The notes under the pieces are model-generated. The model did not search any database. It had not been told where the DNA came from and saw only the letters and a program-made list of their open reading frames with translations. From Thioflexithrix psekupsensis (GTDB lineage Bacteria > Pseudomonadota > Gammaproteobacteria > Beggiatoales > Beggiatoaceae), in assembly GCF_002149925.1 (NCBI RefSeq), contig NZ_MSLT01000012.1, positions 1 through 64,000 of the forward strand: a stretch of DNA of 64,000 bases. Reading direction: 5' to 3'. Below are positions 46,524 through 58,705 of the stretch, piece by piece. Every line of letters begins with the position of its first letter. Position 1 is the stretch's first letter. Made by a program: the position numbers and the translations under genes.

Positions 46524-46774
46524 CCTCGTTTAGTTTCGCCTCGAAAAATGTCGTTAAAACCCACAACGTTTAAACCGACATCGCCCGTAACAACGCCGAA
46601 AACCCATCGCAGACCCAAATCACCACAGCGTCCTCGAAAAATACGCTGTGTCGCATAATGACCCGAATTGAATAACCAAAACGCCCAAACGGCATACGCC
46701 TTGCCCATGCCTCGACACTGCAACCCCTTAAAGATGAATTAACCGCTTCACCCCTTCTTTACCATTAACCCTCG

Positions 46775-49700
46775 GTGACAGATTTTATGCCCACAGGACT
46801 CTACCAACCCGAATTTGAAAAAGACAGTTGTGGCTTCGGACTTATCGCCCAAATGGATGGCAAACCCAGCCATTGGTTGGTGCAAACCGCTATCGCGTCC
46901 TTGACGCACCTCACCCACCGCGGAGCCATCGCTGCCGACGGGAAAACAGGCGACGGCTGCGGTTTACTGCTCCGCAAACCTGACCTGTTTTTACAACACA
47001 TCGCCCAACAACACAGTATCCAACTCAGCGCAATTTACGGTGTGGGCATGGTGTTTTTACATCCCGATTTAGCCCGCGCTGATTTCGCCCGTGAACAATT
47101 AAATCACTTTTTAATACAAAACGGTCTCCACGTAGCGGGTTGGCGCGATGTTCCCACCGATCCCAGCGCGTGTGGCGAAGAAGCCCTGAAAACGTTACCC
47201 ATTATCGCTCAAATTCTCGTCAACGCGCCCGATGGCATGAGTGAAGACGCATTTGAACGTTTGCTTTATATTGCGCGTCGCCAAACGGAAAAAGCCGTTG
47301 CCGCACAACAAAATGATCCCGTTTTCTACATTCCCAGCCTATCGACGCGGGTTATTTCTTATAAAGGTCTGGTGATGCCCGATCTTTTGCCCGTGTTCTA
47401 TTCTGACTTACATGATCCTCGTTTTGAATCGTCTTTGTGTGTTTATCACCAACGTTTTTCTACGAATACATGGCCAGAATGGCGATTGGCGCAGCCTTTC
47501 CGCTATCTCGCACACAATGGCGAAATTAACACCGTGCAAGGCAATCGTCATTGGGCGCAAGCCCGCGGCTACAAATTCCAAACGCCGTTGATTCCCGATA
47601 TGGAAGCGGTGCGGCCATTGGTGTCTATGAGCGGCTCGGATTCGATGTCGTTGGATAATATGTTGGAAGCCCTGTTAGCGGGCGGAATGGATATTTTCCG
47701 CGCCATGCGTTTACTGATTCCACCCGCATGGCAAAATGTGGACAATCTCGATCCCAAATTACGCGCCTTTTATGAATACAACTCCATGCACATGGAGCCA
47801 TGGGATGGCCCCGCCGGGATTGTTTTAACGGATGGGCGTTATGCGGCTTGTGTGTTGGATCGCAATGGGCTGCGTCCAGCGCGCTATGTGGTGACGGATG
47901 ATCGACATATTACGCTGGCTTCCGAAGTGGGCGTGTATGATTACGCACCAGAAAGCGTTATCGCCAAAGGTCGCCTGAAACCCGGCGAAATGATCGCGGT
48001 CGATACCCAAACCGGACAATTGTTATTGTCGCACGATATTGATGAATTACTGAAAAATCGCCACCCTTATCAACAATGGATGCGCAAACACGCCCAGCGT
48101 TTAGAAGACGATTTGACCGGCAACGCGCCCATTCATAACGCCTTGACTCCAGAAGAACTCTCGATTTTTCAAAAGCAATTCCAAGTGACTTTTGAAGAGC
48201 GCGATCAAGTGTTGCGCGTGTTAGCGGAGAGCAGTCAAGAAGCGACTGGATCAATGGGCGATGACACGCCTTTTGCGGTTTTATCGAAACAAACCCGCTC
48301 ACTTTACGACTATTTTCGCCAACAATTCGCCCAAGTGACCAATCCCCCGATTGATCCTTTACGCGAAAAAATTGTCATGTCATTGCGGACTTGTTTTGGT
48401 GAAGAATGCAATATGTTTGTCGAAGCAGAAGAAAATGCCAAACGCATTGAAATCTCTTCTCCTGTGCTTTCGCCGAATAAATATCAACGATTACTCCATG
48501 CTTATCGCCACTGTGTGTTAGATTTGACTTACGATTCGTCGCACAATCTGCAACAGCGCATTGACGAATTATGTCAAGAAGCCGAAAAAGCAGTGACCGA
48601 AGGCGCGGTGATGTTGGTGTTATCGGATCGGAATATGGCTAAAGATCGCTTGCCGGTTCATGCGTTATTGGCCACGGGCGCGGTGCATCATCATTTGATT
48701 CATAAAGGTTTGCGTTGCGATGCCAATTTATTGATCGAAACCGCGACAGCCCGCGATCCCCATCATTTTGCGGTGTTAATCGGTTACGGTGCGACGGCGA
48801 TTTATCCTTACTTGGCTTTTGAATGCGTGCTGGACATGATTAAAGCCGGTGAAATTCAAGAGATTGACACGGTTAAAGCCTTAGTGAATTACCGTCATGG
48901 TATTAATAAAGGTTTATACAAGATTATTTCTAAAATGGGCATTTCCACCATTACCAGCTATCGCGGCGCGCAATTATTTGAAGCGGTCGGGCTGCATCGG
49001 GACGTGGTTAATCGTTGTTTTGTCGGGACAACCTGCCGTATCGGTGGCACTCATTTTGAGGAATTAGATCAGGATCAACGGCTACTCAGTCAACGTGCTT
49101 GGAATCCGCGCAAAACCATCGAAACCGGTGGCTTACTCAAATACATGCACCATGGCGAATACCACGCTTACAATCCAGATGTGGTTCATGCGCTGCAATC
49201 GGCCGTGAAAGAAGGCAATTATCAGCAATATAAAGTGTTTGCCGATTTGGTGAATCACCGTCCGCCAACTAATTTACGTGATTTATTAATCTTAAATCAA
49301 GACGTTACGCCTATTTCACTGGATCAAGTAGAGCCAGTAAGTGAGATTGTGAAACGATTTGATGGTGCGGCCATGTCATTGGGTGCGTTATCGCCAGAAG
49401 CACATGAAGCCTTAGCCATTGCCATGAATCGCTTAGGCGGCCGTTCCAATTCGGGCGAAGGCGGAGAAGACCCCGCTCGCTACGGCACAGAACGGATGTC
49501 GAAGATTAAACAAGTCGCGTCCGGACGTTTCGGTGTGACTCCGCATTACTTAGTCAATGCCGAAGTTTTACAAATCAAGGTCGCCCAAGGCGCGAAACCC
49601 GGCGAAGGCGGACAATTACCCGGTGGTAAAGTCAATGAATTGATCGCTCGTTTACGTTATTCCGTGCCGGGAGTCACTTTGATTTCTCCGCCGCCGCACC

Positions 49701-51235
49701 ATGATATTTACTCGATTGAAGACTTGGCACAATTAATTTTTGATTTAAAACAAGTTAATCCGCAAGCCTTAGTCTCCGTTAAATTGGTGGCTGAAGCCGG
49801 TGTCGGAACGATTGCGGCCGGCGTAGCCAAAGCCTATGCGGATTTGATTACCATTGCCGGCTACGACGGCGGAACGGGAGCCAGTCCGATCACTTCAGTG
49901 AAATATGCGGGCAGCCCGTGGGAATTGGGTTTAGCGGAAACGCATCAAATTCTCCGCGCCAACAATCTGCGCGATAAAGTGCGCATTCAAACCGATGGCG
50001 GTTTAAAAACCGGTTTAGATGTGATTAAAGCTGCGATTTTAGGCGCGGAAAGTTTCGGTTTTGGTACGGCACCGATGATCGCCTTAGGCTGTAAATATTT
50101 GCGTATTTGTCACTTGAACAATTGCGCGACCGGCGTGGCTACGCAAAATAAAGTGTTACGTCGAGAGCATTTTATTGGTTTGCCTGAAATGGTGATTCAT
50201 TATTTTACCTTTGTCGCACAAGAAGTACGAGAATTATTGGCACAATTGGGCGTGCGTTCGATGAATGAATTGATCGGCCGTACTGATTTATTGCGTCCCG
50301 CAGAAGGCGAAACGGCCAAACAACGTCGTTTAGATTTAACGCCTTTACTCAGCGATGCCGGTGTGGCGCAAGAACAGCCCCAATTCTGTTTGCATCCTTC
50401 TAATGCGCCTTTTGATCGCGGTGAATTGGCTGAACAAATGGTGCGCGATATTCTGCCCGCCATTGAGAATAAAACCGGCGGCGAATATGCTTACACGGTG
50501 CGCAATATTCATCGTTCGATTGGCGCACGGTTGTCAGGCGAAATCGCCAAACGTTACGGCAATATGGGCATGGCCGCTTCTCCGCTCACTTTACGCTTGA
50601 CCGGTACGGCCGGGCAAAGTTTAGGCGTGTGGAATGCTGGCGGATTACATATTGATCTCACCGGCGATGCCAACGATTATGTCGGCAAAGGCATGGCCGG
50701 AGGACGGATTGTGATTCGGCCGCCCGCTAATTCTCGTTTTGACAGCCAAAAAACGGCCATCATCGGTAACACTTGTTTATACGGTGCGACCGGTGGCACG
50801 CTGTACGCGGCCGGCATTGCAGGAGAACGCTTTGGCGTACGAAATTCGGGCGCGTGTGCCGTCGTTGAAGGCGTAGGCGATCACGGTTGCGAATACATGA
50901 CAGGCGGCATCATCACGGTATTAGGCAATACCGGATTGAATTTTGGCGCGGGCATGACCGGTGGATTTGCGTTTGTGTTGGATGTAGATCGCAGTTTTGT
51001 CGATAAATACAATCACGAATTGATCGACATTCATCGCTTGTCCACAGAATACATGCAAGCCCACAGTCATCATTTACGCGGCATGATAGAAGATTTTGTC
51101 GCCGCGACCGGCAGTCAATGGGGACAACATTTGTTAGACAACTTCGGTGATTACATTGGCAAATTCTGGCTGGTCAAACCCAAAGCGGCCGATGTGGGCG
51201 CATTGTTAGACAATATTGTCAACCAAGCGGCCTAA
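46775..51235 (+). CDS. gltB: Glutamate synthase (NADPH) large subunit
   Basis: A 1,486-residue enzyme that moves the amide of glutamine onto 2-oxoglutarate, giving two glutamates. Start GTG 46775; ATG 46787 is also possible. The N-terminal amidotransferase begins after a short propeptide, with catalytic Cys at about 19 in [15 protein letters not shown]. The central FMN domain has [20 protein letters not shown] and the iron-sulfur Cys cluster in [20 protein letters not shown]. The C-terminal beta-helix is present (for example [20 protein letters not shown]). Length is as usual. The partner gltD follows after about 120 bases. Confidence 0.98.
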   Translation: MTDFMPTGLYQPEFEKDSCGFGLIAQMDGKPSHWLVQTAIASLTHLTHRGAIAADGKTGDGCGLLLRKPDLFLQHIAQQHSIQLSAIYGVGMVFLHPDLARADFAREQLNHFLIQNGLHVAGWRDVPTDPSACGEEALKTLPIIAQILVNAPDGMSEDAFERLLYIARRQTEKAVAAQQNDPVFYIPSLSTRVISYKGLVMPDLLPVFYSDLHDPRFESSLCVYHQRFSTNTWPEWRLAQPFRYLAHNGEINTVQGNRHWAQARGYKFQTPLIPDMEAVRPLVSMSGSDSMSLDNMLEALLAGGMDIFRAMRLLIPPAWQNVDNLDPKLRAFYEYNSMHMEPWDGPAGIVLTDGRYAACVLDRNGLRPARYVVTDDRHITLASEVGVYDYAPESVIAKGRLKPGEMIAVDTQTGQLLLSHDIDELLKNRHPYQQWMRKHAQRLEDDLTGNAPIHNALTPEELSIFQKQFQVTFEERDQVLRVLAESSQEATGSMGDDTPFAVLSKQTRSLYDYFRQQFAQVTNPPIDPLREKIVMSLRTCFGEECNMFVEAEENAKRIEISSPVLSPNKYQRLLHAYRHCVLDLTYDSSHNLQQRIDELCQEAEKAVTEGAVMLVLSDRNMAKDRLPVHALLATGAVHHHLIHKGLRCDANLLIETATARDPHHFAVLIGYGATAIYPYLAFECVLDMIKAGEIQEIDTVKALVNYRHGINKGLYKIISKMGISTITSYRGAQLFEAVGLHRDVVNRCFVGTTCRIGGTHFEELDQDQRLLSQRAWNPRKTIETGGLLKYMHHGEYHAYNPDVVHALQSAVKEGNYQQYKVFADLVNHRPPTNLRDLLILNQDVTPISLDQVEPVSEIVKRFDGAAMSLGALSPEAHEALAIAMNRLGGRSNSGEGGEDPARYGTERMSKIKQVASGRFGVTPHYLVNAEVLQIKVAQGAKPGEGGQLPGGKVNELIARLRYSVPGVTLISPPPHHDIYSIEDLAQLIFDLKQVNPQALVSVKLVAEAGVGTIAAGVAKAYADLITIAGYDGGTGASPITSVKYAGSPWELGLAETHQILRANNLRDKVRIQTDGGLKTGLDVIKAAILGAESFGFGTAPMIALGCKYLRICHLNNCATGVATQNKVLRREHFIGLPEMVIHYFTFVAQEVRELLAQLGVRSMNELIGRTDLLRPAEGETAKQRRLDLTPLLSDAGVAQEQPQFCLHPSNAPFDRGELAEQMVRDILPAIENKTGGEYAYTVRNIHRSIGARLSGEIAKRYGNMGMAASPLTLRLTGTAGQSLGVWNAGGLHIDLTGDANDYVGKGMAGGRIVIRPPANSRFDSQKTAIIGNTCLYGATGGTLYAAGIAGERFGVRNSGACAVVEGVGDHGCEYMTGGIITVLGNTGLNFGAGMTGGFAFVLDVDRSFVDKYNHELIDIHRLSTEYMQAHSHHLRGMIEDFVAATGSQWGQHLLDNFGDYIGKFWLVKPKAADVGALLDNIVNQAA

Positions 51236-51288
51236 ATTCGGCTGAATATATTATTATCACGGACAATGGCGACGCATAATGTCTATGA

Positions 51289-52761
<1,473 letters not shown>

Positions 52762-52860
52762 ATTTTATTTTCTGTCGTGGATTTGTCAGCATTGTTTTTT
52801 AAACTCTACCTCTCAAATCTCGTTAGTACCTAAACGAAAATAATCTGGAATATCGGCATT

Positions 52861-52983
52861 TCTACCGCCCCCTACCCCCTCCTGCTAGGAGGGGGAGTAA
52901 TAGGTTGTTTTTATTGTTAAAATCTAACAAGATAAGCTCATCTCTTTCCCCCTCCTAGCAGGAGGGGGGTAGGGGGCGGTAGA
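52861..52983. repeat. Long inverted repeat with nested palindromes
   Basis: The left arm 52861-52896 and right arm 52947-52983 are inverse copies over about 36 bases with one C difference; a 50-base AT-rich loop separates them. Each arm starts TCTACCGCCCCCTACCCCC and contains its own small palindrome around CTCCTGCTAGGAG. As RNA the structure would be a very stable hairpin, so it may act as a terminator for gltD or be a mobile REP-like repeat. There is no coding potential. Confidence 0.85.
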
Positions 52984-53037
52984 AAATGGCTGAATATTTT
53001 TATTTAACGACTTACTTCATAACAGCAGGTAAACATC

Positions 53038-53442
53038 ATGCAGAAAACAGCGATAAATAAACGAAAACAGCACGGAATGAGTGGCACAGGTTTAATGACC
53101 TTGCTGGGTATTCTGGCATTTGTACTGTGGATATTTTTCACCGCATTTCCTCTGGTCATGGAAAATATGCGCTTGAATAAAGCGATGGATTTCTTACAAA
53201 AAGAATTGGCCAACAATAAAACCGAACGCAATGCCGCAGGCATACAACGGATTTTATCTAATACCCTGAGTATTGAAGGCAGTACGGTTAAACTGCACGA
53301 GAAAGAAACGTTTAACCGTTTGATCACGATCAGCCGTAATCCTTCTTTTTCGGTCACCATGCGTTACAACCAAGAAGCGCATTTAGCGAGCGATTTTTGG
53401 TTGACGGTTAAATTTGATAAAACTATTGAGGTGAGTGATTAA
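53038..53442 (+). CDS. DUF4845 family membrane protein
   Basis: A 134-residue protein with one membrane helix near the N-terminus (MSGTGLMTLLGILAFVLWIF then FTAFPLVMENMRLNKAM) and a small extracytoplasmic domain. DUF4845 proteins sit between lepB and rnc in many Gammaproteobacteria; here the rnc side is kept but lepB is not directly upstream. The beginning resembles a type IV pilin-like leader (KRKQHGMSGTGLMTLLGILA), a known trait of the family. Function unknown. Six bases separate it from rnc. Confidence 0.88.
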   Translation: MQKTAINKRKQHGMSGTGLMTLLGILAFVLWIFFTAFPLVMENMRLNKAMDFLQKELANNKTERNAAGIQRILSNTLSIEGSTVKLHEKETFNRLITISRNPSFSVTMRYNQEAHLASDFWLTVKFDKTIEVSD

Positions 53443-53447
53443 GTTCC

Positions 53448-54143
53448 TTGAAACACGTTGATTATTCCCCGTTATATCGGGCTTTAAATTACCAATTTCA
53501 AAATGTCAACTTGTTACAAACCGCATTGACGCATCGCAGCGCAGGTAATCCTAATAATGAACGTTTAGAATTTCTAGGCGATGCGTTATTAGGATTAATT
53601 ATTGCGGAAGCATTATTTGAGCGTTTTCCCAAAGGCAGTGAAGGGGCATTAACGCGCCTACGTGCCAGTTTGGTGAAACGCGACACGTTAGCGGAAATCG
53701 CTCAACGGCATTTACAACTAAGCGATCCGCATTATGATTACCTGCGTTTGGGCAGTGGTGAGCAGAAAAGTGGCGGTTGGCGACGTTCGTCGATTTTAGC
53801 CGACGCGTTAGAAGCGATTATTGGGGCGATTTATTTAGATGCGGGCATAGAAAAATGCAAAATGGTGGTGTTGCGATTATTCGCCGATCATTTGCAGCCG
53901 TTGTCATTAGACAACATTGTTAAAGACCCTAAAACGCGCTTGCAAGAATATTTACAAGCCAAACAACAACCCTTACCGAATTATCGTTTATTAAAAACGA
54001 TTGGTGAGTCGCCCAATCAACAATTTATTGTGGGCTGTGAAGTGTCCTTATTAAAAGAGGCCGCGACAGGTTCCGGCACAAGCCGCCGCCAAGCAGAACA
54101 AGCCGCGGCACAATTGGTATTGGATTATTTAGTAAAAGTATGA
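53448..54143 (+). CDS. rnc: Ribonuclease III
   Basis: A 231-residue double-strand-specific RNase with a TTG start. The signature NERLEFLGDALLGLIIAEAL holds the catalytic acids, with DALEAIIGAIYLDAGIEKCK supplying the second acidic site. The C-terminal dsRNA-binding domain runs DPKTRLQEYLQAKQQPLPNY to the end. It matures rRNA and regulates mRNAs. It overlaps era by four bases (ATGA). Confidence 0.97.
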   Translation: MKHVDYSPLYRALNYQFQNVNLLQTALTHRSAGNPNNERLEFLGDALLGLIIAEALFERFPKGSEGALTRLRASLVKRDTLAEIAQRHLQLSDPHYDYLRLGSGEQKSGGWRRSSILADALEAIIGAIYLDAGIEKCKMVVLRLFADHLQPLSLDNIVKDPKTRLQEYLQAKQQPLPNYRLLKTIGESPNQQFIVGCEVSLLKEAATGSGTSRRQAEQAAAQLVLDYLVKV

Positions 54144-55042
54144 AACAACATTGTGGTTATGCGGCAATTATCGGGCGGCCGAATGTCGGTAAATCGACCT
54201 TATTAAATCATTTAATTGGTCAAAAATTAAGCATTACTTCGCGTAAACCCCAAACCACGCGCCATCGTTTATTGGGGATTAAAACACAGGACAATACGCA
54301 GTTTATTTATGTGGATACCCCCGGCTTGCATCAACGTCAAGGCCATGCGATGAATCGTTATTTAAATCGCGCGGCGATCAGTAGTTTAGTGGGTGTTGAT
54401 GTGGTGGTGTGGGTGGTGGAAGCGTCAAAATGGACTCAAGAAGATGATCATGTATTGAGCATTTTGCGGGATCATTCTTCCAATATTCCCGTGATATTAG
54501 CGATTAATAAAGTGGATCAATTAGCAGATCGGGAATTGTTACTGCCTTTTATTGCGCAATTGCAGGATAAATATTCTTTTTCTGATATTTTCCCAATTTC
54601 GGCATTAAGAGGCATTAATTTAAGCGAATTAGAACAGAAAATTGCCACTTATTTACCCGAAAGTGAATGGCATTTTCCTGAGGATCAATTGACGGATCGC
54701 AGTGAGCGTTTTTTGGTTGCGGAAATTGTGCGAGAAAAGTTAATTCGACGTTTAGGCGAAGAGTTACCGTATCGTTTAACGGTGCAAGTGGAACATTTCG
54801 CCGATGAAGAGGGTTTAGCGCATATTAGCGCGTTAATTTGGGTGGAGCGTGACAGTCAAAAAGCCATTGTGATCGGTAAACAAGGCCAATTATTAAAACA
54901 AGTCGGCACCGAAGCCCGCGAGGCGATTGTAGAATTACTGGGCAGAAAAGTCTTTTTACAACTGTGGGTTAAAGTGCGCGCAGGCTGGTCAGATGATGAA
55001 CGGGCTTTGCGTCAGTTGGGTTATACAGATCAGGAACGGTAG
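54140..55042 (+). CDS. era: GTPase Era
   Basis: A 300-residue GTPase that assists 16S rRNA maturation and 30S assembly. G1 GRPNVGKST at about 12, G3 VDTPGLH at about 59, and G4 NKVDQL at about 123 are intact, and the C-terminal KH domain contains KAIVIGKQGQLLKQVGTEAR. Start and stop overlap with rnc fits tight translational coupling, the usual rnc-era order. Confidence 0.98.
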   Translation: MKQHCGYAAIIGRPNVGKSTLLNHLIGQKLSITSRKPQTTRHRLLGIKTQDNTQFIYVDTPGLHQRQGHAMNRYLNRAAISSLVGVDVVVWVVEASKWTQEDDHVLSILRDHSSNIPVILAINKVDQLADRELLLPFIAQLQDKYSFSDIFPISALRGINLSELEQKIATYLPESEWHFPEDQLTDRSERFLVAEIVREKLIRRLGEELPYRLTVQVEHFADEEGLAHISALIWVERDSQKAIVIGKQGQLLKQVGTEAREAIVELLGRKVFLQLWVKVRAGWSDDERALRQLGYTDQER

Positions 55043-55053
55043 GAAAAAAACAC

Positions 55054-55671
55054 ATGTCGCGTCGTAAACGTCAATTCAGCTATGCCGACTGGTCGTTAGA
55101 TGCCTTGCGTAAAGCCTTTGCATTGCAGATGATTCGACAAGATTTATTTCCAGCGACAGTCACAGAACCCATTGTGCCTGCGTTGTGGTTACAAGAAATA
55201 TTGCAACGCGGTCAACATCTGGCTCTGGCCAGTGAAAAAGCCCGATCTGAATTTATTATTGCGCCTATTCTTTTGTTCATTAGCGATTTATTAGAGAAAA
55301 ATATCACCGTTTATTCTGGTGTGCGTTTTGATGTGGATAAAGAAAAAGGCTTGCATGGTATTTGTGACTTTATTCTCAGTCGATCTCCCGCGTTACCGAC
55401 GGTGCAAGCTCCTGTGTTTATGTTGGTTGAGGCGAAAAAAAATGATATTGAGGAAGGATTAGGTCAATGTGCGGCTGAAATGGTGGCCGCACAATGGTTT
55501 AATCAACAGGAAAATACCCCTATCGCCACTGTATATGGTTGTGTGACAACGGGCGAAACGTGGCAATTTATGGCTCTGCAAGAGAATACTTTGTGCATGG
55601 ATGACCGCAAATATTTTATTACTGATTTAACGCTGATTTTAAACCGTTTAAAACAATCATTAGCCGTTTAA
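55054..55671 (+). CDS. PD-(D/E)XK nuclease-like protein of unknown role
   Basis: A 205-residue protein 11 bases after era. The middle shows GVRFDVDKEKGLHGICDFIL, then PVFMLVEAKKNDIEEGLGQC and AAEMVAAQ. The D...(V/L)-E-A-K spacing is that of a PD-(D/E)XK nuclease core, with Asp in CDF, Glu and Lys in EAK and a Gln two turns later. There is no helicase or methylase partner nearby. Relatives occur widely in cyanobacteria and in sulfur bacteria as orphan genes. Nuclease activity is inferred. Confidence 0.68.
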   Translation: MSRRKRQFSYADWSLDALRKAFALQMIRQDLFPATVTEPIVPALWLQEILQRGQHLALASEKARSEFIIAPILLFISDLLEKNITVYSGVRFDVDKEKGLHGICDFILSRSPALPTVQAPVFMLVEAKKNDIEEGLGQCAAEMVAAQWFNQQENTPIATVYGCVTTGETWQFMALQENTLCMDDRKYFITDLTLILNRLKQSLAV

Positions 55672-55685
55672 GGAATGTTGCCATT

Positions 55686-56678
55686 ATGTTGGTGAAAAGT
55701 GAGCAAGAACAAGCTGCATTATCTGTGGTCATTGTGTCTTTTAATACGCGAGAATTATTGCATCAATGTTTAAGCACATTAGATCAATGCAGTGGCTCTA
55801 TTCCTTGTCAAGCGATTGTGGTGGATAATTATTCACGCGATGGATCGGCAAATATGGTGGCTAAATATTTTCCTCAAATTACCTTAATTCGTAGTGAAAT
55901 TAATTTAGGTTTTGCCGCGGCGAATAATCTGGGTTTTAAACATGCGACTGCGCCTTTAATTGCCTTATTAAATTCTGATGCGTTTATTAACAAAGACACC
56001 ATTGCTAATGCCTTAACTTTTTTAAACGATCACCCTAAAGCGGGTTTAATCGGAGCGCGTTTAATCGGTCGTGATGGCGAATGGCAACCGTCGGCGCGTT
56101 TATTTCCCAGTTTATTAAATCATTTCTTAATGATGTCGGGTTTATCGGGGCGTTATCGCCACTCGCGTTTTTTTGGTCGCGCTGATCGCACGTGGGCAGA
56201 TGATACGGTTGCCGCGCTTGTGGATTGGGTGCCGGGGGCATTTTCTGTTGTACGACGGGACGTGTTGGAAGCAGTGGATTACTTTGATGAACGATTTTTT
56301 CTTTATTATGAAGAAGTGGATTTATGTCGGCGAATTCAACAAAAAGGCCATGAAATTTGGTATGTTCCCGCGTGTGAAGTGATACATATTGGTGGGGAAT
56401 CGTCGCGCACGCTTGAGGTCGAAATGACCGAACGCGGCGCACAAGTCAACGCATGGCAAATGCGCAGTGCTTTGCTGTATTTTTATAAACATCACGGCAC
56501 CAGCGGCGCGTGGGCGTGGTATCAGTTAGAACAACGCTGGCATCAATTGCGCGCATGGAAAAACGCCCGCCGCGATTCTGTAAAAGCCGATTATTCTAAA
56601 CGAGTTTGCCATTTATTACGTCAAGCATGGCGCGATACACAAGGTGGAAAAATCTCGCCACAACGCCCGTGGACTTAA
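55686..56678 (+). CDS. Family 2 glycosyltransferase (rhamnosyltransferase-like)
   Basis: A 330-residue GT-A enzyme. ALSVVIVSFNTRELLHQCLS at the start, VVDNYSRDGSANMV, ALLNSDAFINKDT (the metal-binding D-x-D-like site) and FFLYYEEVDLCRRIQQKGHE are typical of the WbbL/rhamnosyltransferase branch of GT2. The C-terminal part has MRSALLYFYKHHG, common in enzymes building O-antigen or capsule. It is 14 bases after the preceding gene and no other polysaccharide genes are near, so its target is open. Confidence 0.88.
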   Translation: MLVKSEQEQAALSVVIVSFNTRELLHQCLSTLDQCSGSIPCQAIVVDNYSRDGSANMVAKYFPQITLIRSEINLGFAAANNLGFKHATAPLIALLNSDAFINKDTIANALTFLNDHPKAGLIGARLIGRDGEWQPSARLFPSLLNHFLMMSGLSGRYRHSRFFGRADRTWADDTVAALVDWVPGAFSVVRRDVLEAVDYFDERFFLYYEEVDLCRRIQQKGHEIWYVPACEVIHIGGESSRTLEVEMTERGAQVNAWQMRSALLYFYKHHGTSGAWAWYQLEQRWHQLRAWKNARRDSVKADYSKRVCHLLRQAWRDTQGGKISPQRPWT

Positions 56679-56688
56679 TAAACGTTTT

Positions 56689-57015
56689 TTAGTTTTTATG
56701 GAATAACTTGTTTATTTTTATGCCTGTTTTTGATGCGTTAATTGTCGTTTCTTTTTGGGTTTTAATATATCTAATGGCTTTGCCGTTTTTTTCAAAAATA
56801 AGCTCCACAAATAACCTGAGTGATAATGCAGCAGTTAATGCAATAAAAGCCGCTAATATCACAAAATCATTTTCACGATAAAATCCCATCACTAATCCAT
56901 ACACACCAAAACCAATGCCTAATGGCGCAATAAAATGATAAGCGTAACAGGATAATTTTGCACTCAATCCTTCGAGTTGAAAAGTCCCTCGTGGGGTGGT
57001 TAATGTGCTGTTCAT
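56689..57015 (-). CDS. Small membrane protein of unknown function
   Basis: A 108-residue protein with two hydrophobic segments (HFIAPLGIGFGVYGLVMGFY and VILAAFIALTAALSLRLFVE) and a basic, Lys-rich C-terminal tail. It begins MNSTLTTPRGTFQLEGLSAK. I do not recognise the family. It is on the opposite strand to its neighbours and ends 11 bases after the glycosyltransferase stop. Confidence 0.6.
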   Translation of the reverse strand: MNSTLTTPRGTFQLEGLSAKLSCYAYHFIAPLGIGFGVYGLVMGFYRENDFVILAAFIALTAALSLRLFVELIFEKNGKAIRYIKTQKETTINASKTGIKINKLFHKN

Positions 57016-57207
57016 GACGGTTGTCCGAGTGATGTTAGGGAGAAAACAGAGAATAGCTGTTTTTTTGGAATTGAGAAAATTTTAAATAAACATAAAGCCG
57101 TCCCGTTTTTTTTCTCACATCAAGATTTAACACGGGATAGCAGAATTCTAAAACAGCTTTAAACATAAGTATAGAGCTTTTTTTAAGTCAATGTGTAGTA
57201 ATGAGTG

Positions 57208-57678
57208 ATGGTTATTTACTTAATTTGCGTTGGAAATAAAGTATCGAATTGGGTCGCGGAGGGATATGAAGAATATGCTCAACGTTTGCCTGCGCATTGT
57301 CGTTTGCAATTGATTGAAATTCCTTTAAAAAAGCGCGTTAAAACTGCGTCGTTACTCCGTTTACAACAAGAGGAAGGTGAAAAAATGCAAGCGGCGATTC
57401 CTACGGGTGCGCATGTGATTGCTTTAGATGAGCGGGGTCAATCGTGGTCGAGTCCGCAATTAGCCGCGCAATTGGCGCATTGGCAACAGCATTTTAGTCA
57501 AGTGGCTTTATTGGTAGGTGGCCCGGAGGGGTTAGCGGCTGATTGTTTGCGGCGTGCTAATGATCGTTGGTCGTTGTCGGCGGCGACGTTGCCGCATCCG
57601 CTGGTGCGTATTATTGTAGCAGAGCAGTTGTATCGCGCTTGGACTTTGACGCAAGGACATCCTTATCATCGGGCGTAA
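57208..57678 (+). CDS. rlmH: 23S rRNA m3-pseudouridine 1915 methyltransferase
   Basis: A 156-residue SPOUT methyltransferase. The ATG at 57208 is chosen over the GTG one codon before. The trefoil-knot motifs are clear: ALLVGGPEGLAADCLRRAND and LSAATLPHPLVRIIVAEQLY, with RAW and the C-terminal HPYHRA. N-terminal LICVGNKVSNWVAEGYEEYA is as in E. coli. It methylates the pseudouridine made by RluD in helix 69. The usual neighbour rsfS is not next to it. Confidence 0.97.
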   Translation: MVIYLICVGNKVSNWVAEGYEEYAQRLPAHCRLQLIEIPLKKRVKTASLLRLQQEEGEKMQAAIPTGAHVIALDERGQSWSSPQLAAQLAHWQQHFSQVALLVGGPEGLAADCLRRANDRWSLSAATLPHPLVRIIVAEQLYRAWTLTQGHPYHRA

Positions 57679-57831
57679 TGGGTGTTGTTATTTTCACTGT
57701 GGTATTCAGTATAATTACACTTTGAATCAGCTATTATCATATTTATTATCGCAGCTTTCTGATTATTTCAAATACCAGATCGGTTTTGCGTTCTGAAATT
57801 GATAGTTTTTTTCATCAGTCAGCTTTACACC

Positions 57832-58317
57832 TTAGTTTTGTAAAAAATATGCAAATTGTTTTAATTTTTTCCCTAATTTAATCAAAATAATGCCTAATAA
57901 TTCAAGAATATAAGATATAAATAAAATAAAAGAGTGATATAAATATTTTTGTCTTTCTTGTTTTTCTGGCTGTTCAAAAAGATCATCATTCAAACTATTT
58001 TCAAATGAACCATTGAGCATATCTTCTCTATATAATTCAAGGTAATAATCATCTAACTGATCAGGATTTGATTCAATAAAATCATCATCTAAATAATTTA
58101 ATTCATCATAAGTCGCTAAAAACTCAAGTTCTAATGTTGTCCATTCATCAAAACAGGTGGAATTATTATCAAGTAAACTATAGGCTTGTAAAGATTCTTC
58201 TATGTCTAGCTCATTCAATTTAAGTTGATGCAATTCGCGCAAAAGAATCGCTTGAGCTGATAAGCCCAGACTGGGCGTGTTTTCTATATCCATTTCATTC
58301 AAATATTTAAAATTCAT
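57832..58317 (-). CDS. Acidic protein of unknown function with a C-terminal membrane helix
   Basis: A 161-residue protein that I do not recognise. The first 120 residues are strongly acidic (for example YDELNYLDDDFIESNPDQLD, then DYYLELYRE), followed by a hydrophobic helix FILFISYILELLGIILIKLG and a short basic tail. It overlaps by four bases (ATGA) the tail of the antitoxin-like remnant upstream, so it belonged to that operon. Very AT-rich. Confidence 0.55.
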   Translation of the reverse strand: MNFKYLNEMDIENTPSLGLSAQAILLRELHQLKLNELDIEESLQAYSLLDNNSTCFDEWTTLELEFLATYDELNYLDDDFIESNPDQLDDYYLELYREDMLNGSFENSLNDDLFEQPEKQERQKYLYHSFILFISYILELLGIILIKLGKKLKQFAYFLQN

Positions 58318-58529
58318 TTAATAACATAATCAATTTCTTGAAGCTGTTTTAATTTTTCAGTCAAGCGTTGTTGCATTTTTAATTCACCTAACCATGTTAT
58401 ATATTCCTCATCGCCACCGTGTAAATTTTCAGCCGTATAATTAGCTAAAAATTGCTCAGAATTTATTTGATTTCTTTCTTCTAATTCTTGTATTTTTTGG
58501 TTTGTGCGTAAAATGCCGAGTTCTAAGCG
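58314..58529 (-). pseudogene. Antitoxin-like gene without its start
   Basis: The minus-strand frame from 58529 gives RLELGILRTNQKIQELEERN, then FLANYTAENLHGGDEEYITW and LGELKMQQRLTEKLKQLQEI, ending DYVIK. It resembles the C-terminal two thirds of helical antitoxin-like proteins coded beside PIN-domain genes. A stop codon lies directly upstream in frame, and the preceding gene fragment ends inside it, so the 5' part is deleted. Confidence 0.6.
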
Positions 58530-58705
58530 TTAAACGGGTTTTTATCATTTTCATATTCCAGTATAAATGACCAAACAAGCTCTATTTCTTGCTTCTGAAT
58601 CATCTCTTGAATCACCATTTTAGCATCACTTTCAATTCTTACAATGACTTGAGAGTGATCATCATAGGGACGATTAAAACTACAATTGTCCAGATAAACT
58701 TTCAT
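58523..58705 (-). pseudogene. Truncated PIN-domain toxin gene
   Basis: A 60-residue product, MKVYLDNCSFNRPYDDHSQV, then SDAKMVIQEMIQKQEIELVW and SFILEYENDKNPFNA. The start is the PIN-domain pattern Y-L-D-N-C-x-F-N-R-P-x-D-D with the first metal-binding Asp, and E-Y-E-N-x-K-N-P is the usual middle block. PIN toxins are about 130-150 residues, so the second half with the other acids is missing. It runs directly into the antitoxin-like remnant in another frame. Confidence 0.72.

Noticed and set aside
46517-46723. Minus-strand frame of 68 codons before gltB
   Set aside because: Rich in Gly, Val and Arg with no known motif or ribosome site, and it overlaps the gltB promoter region; treated as chance.
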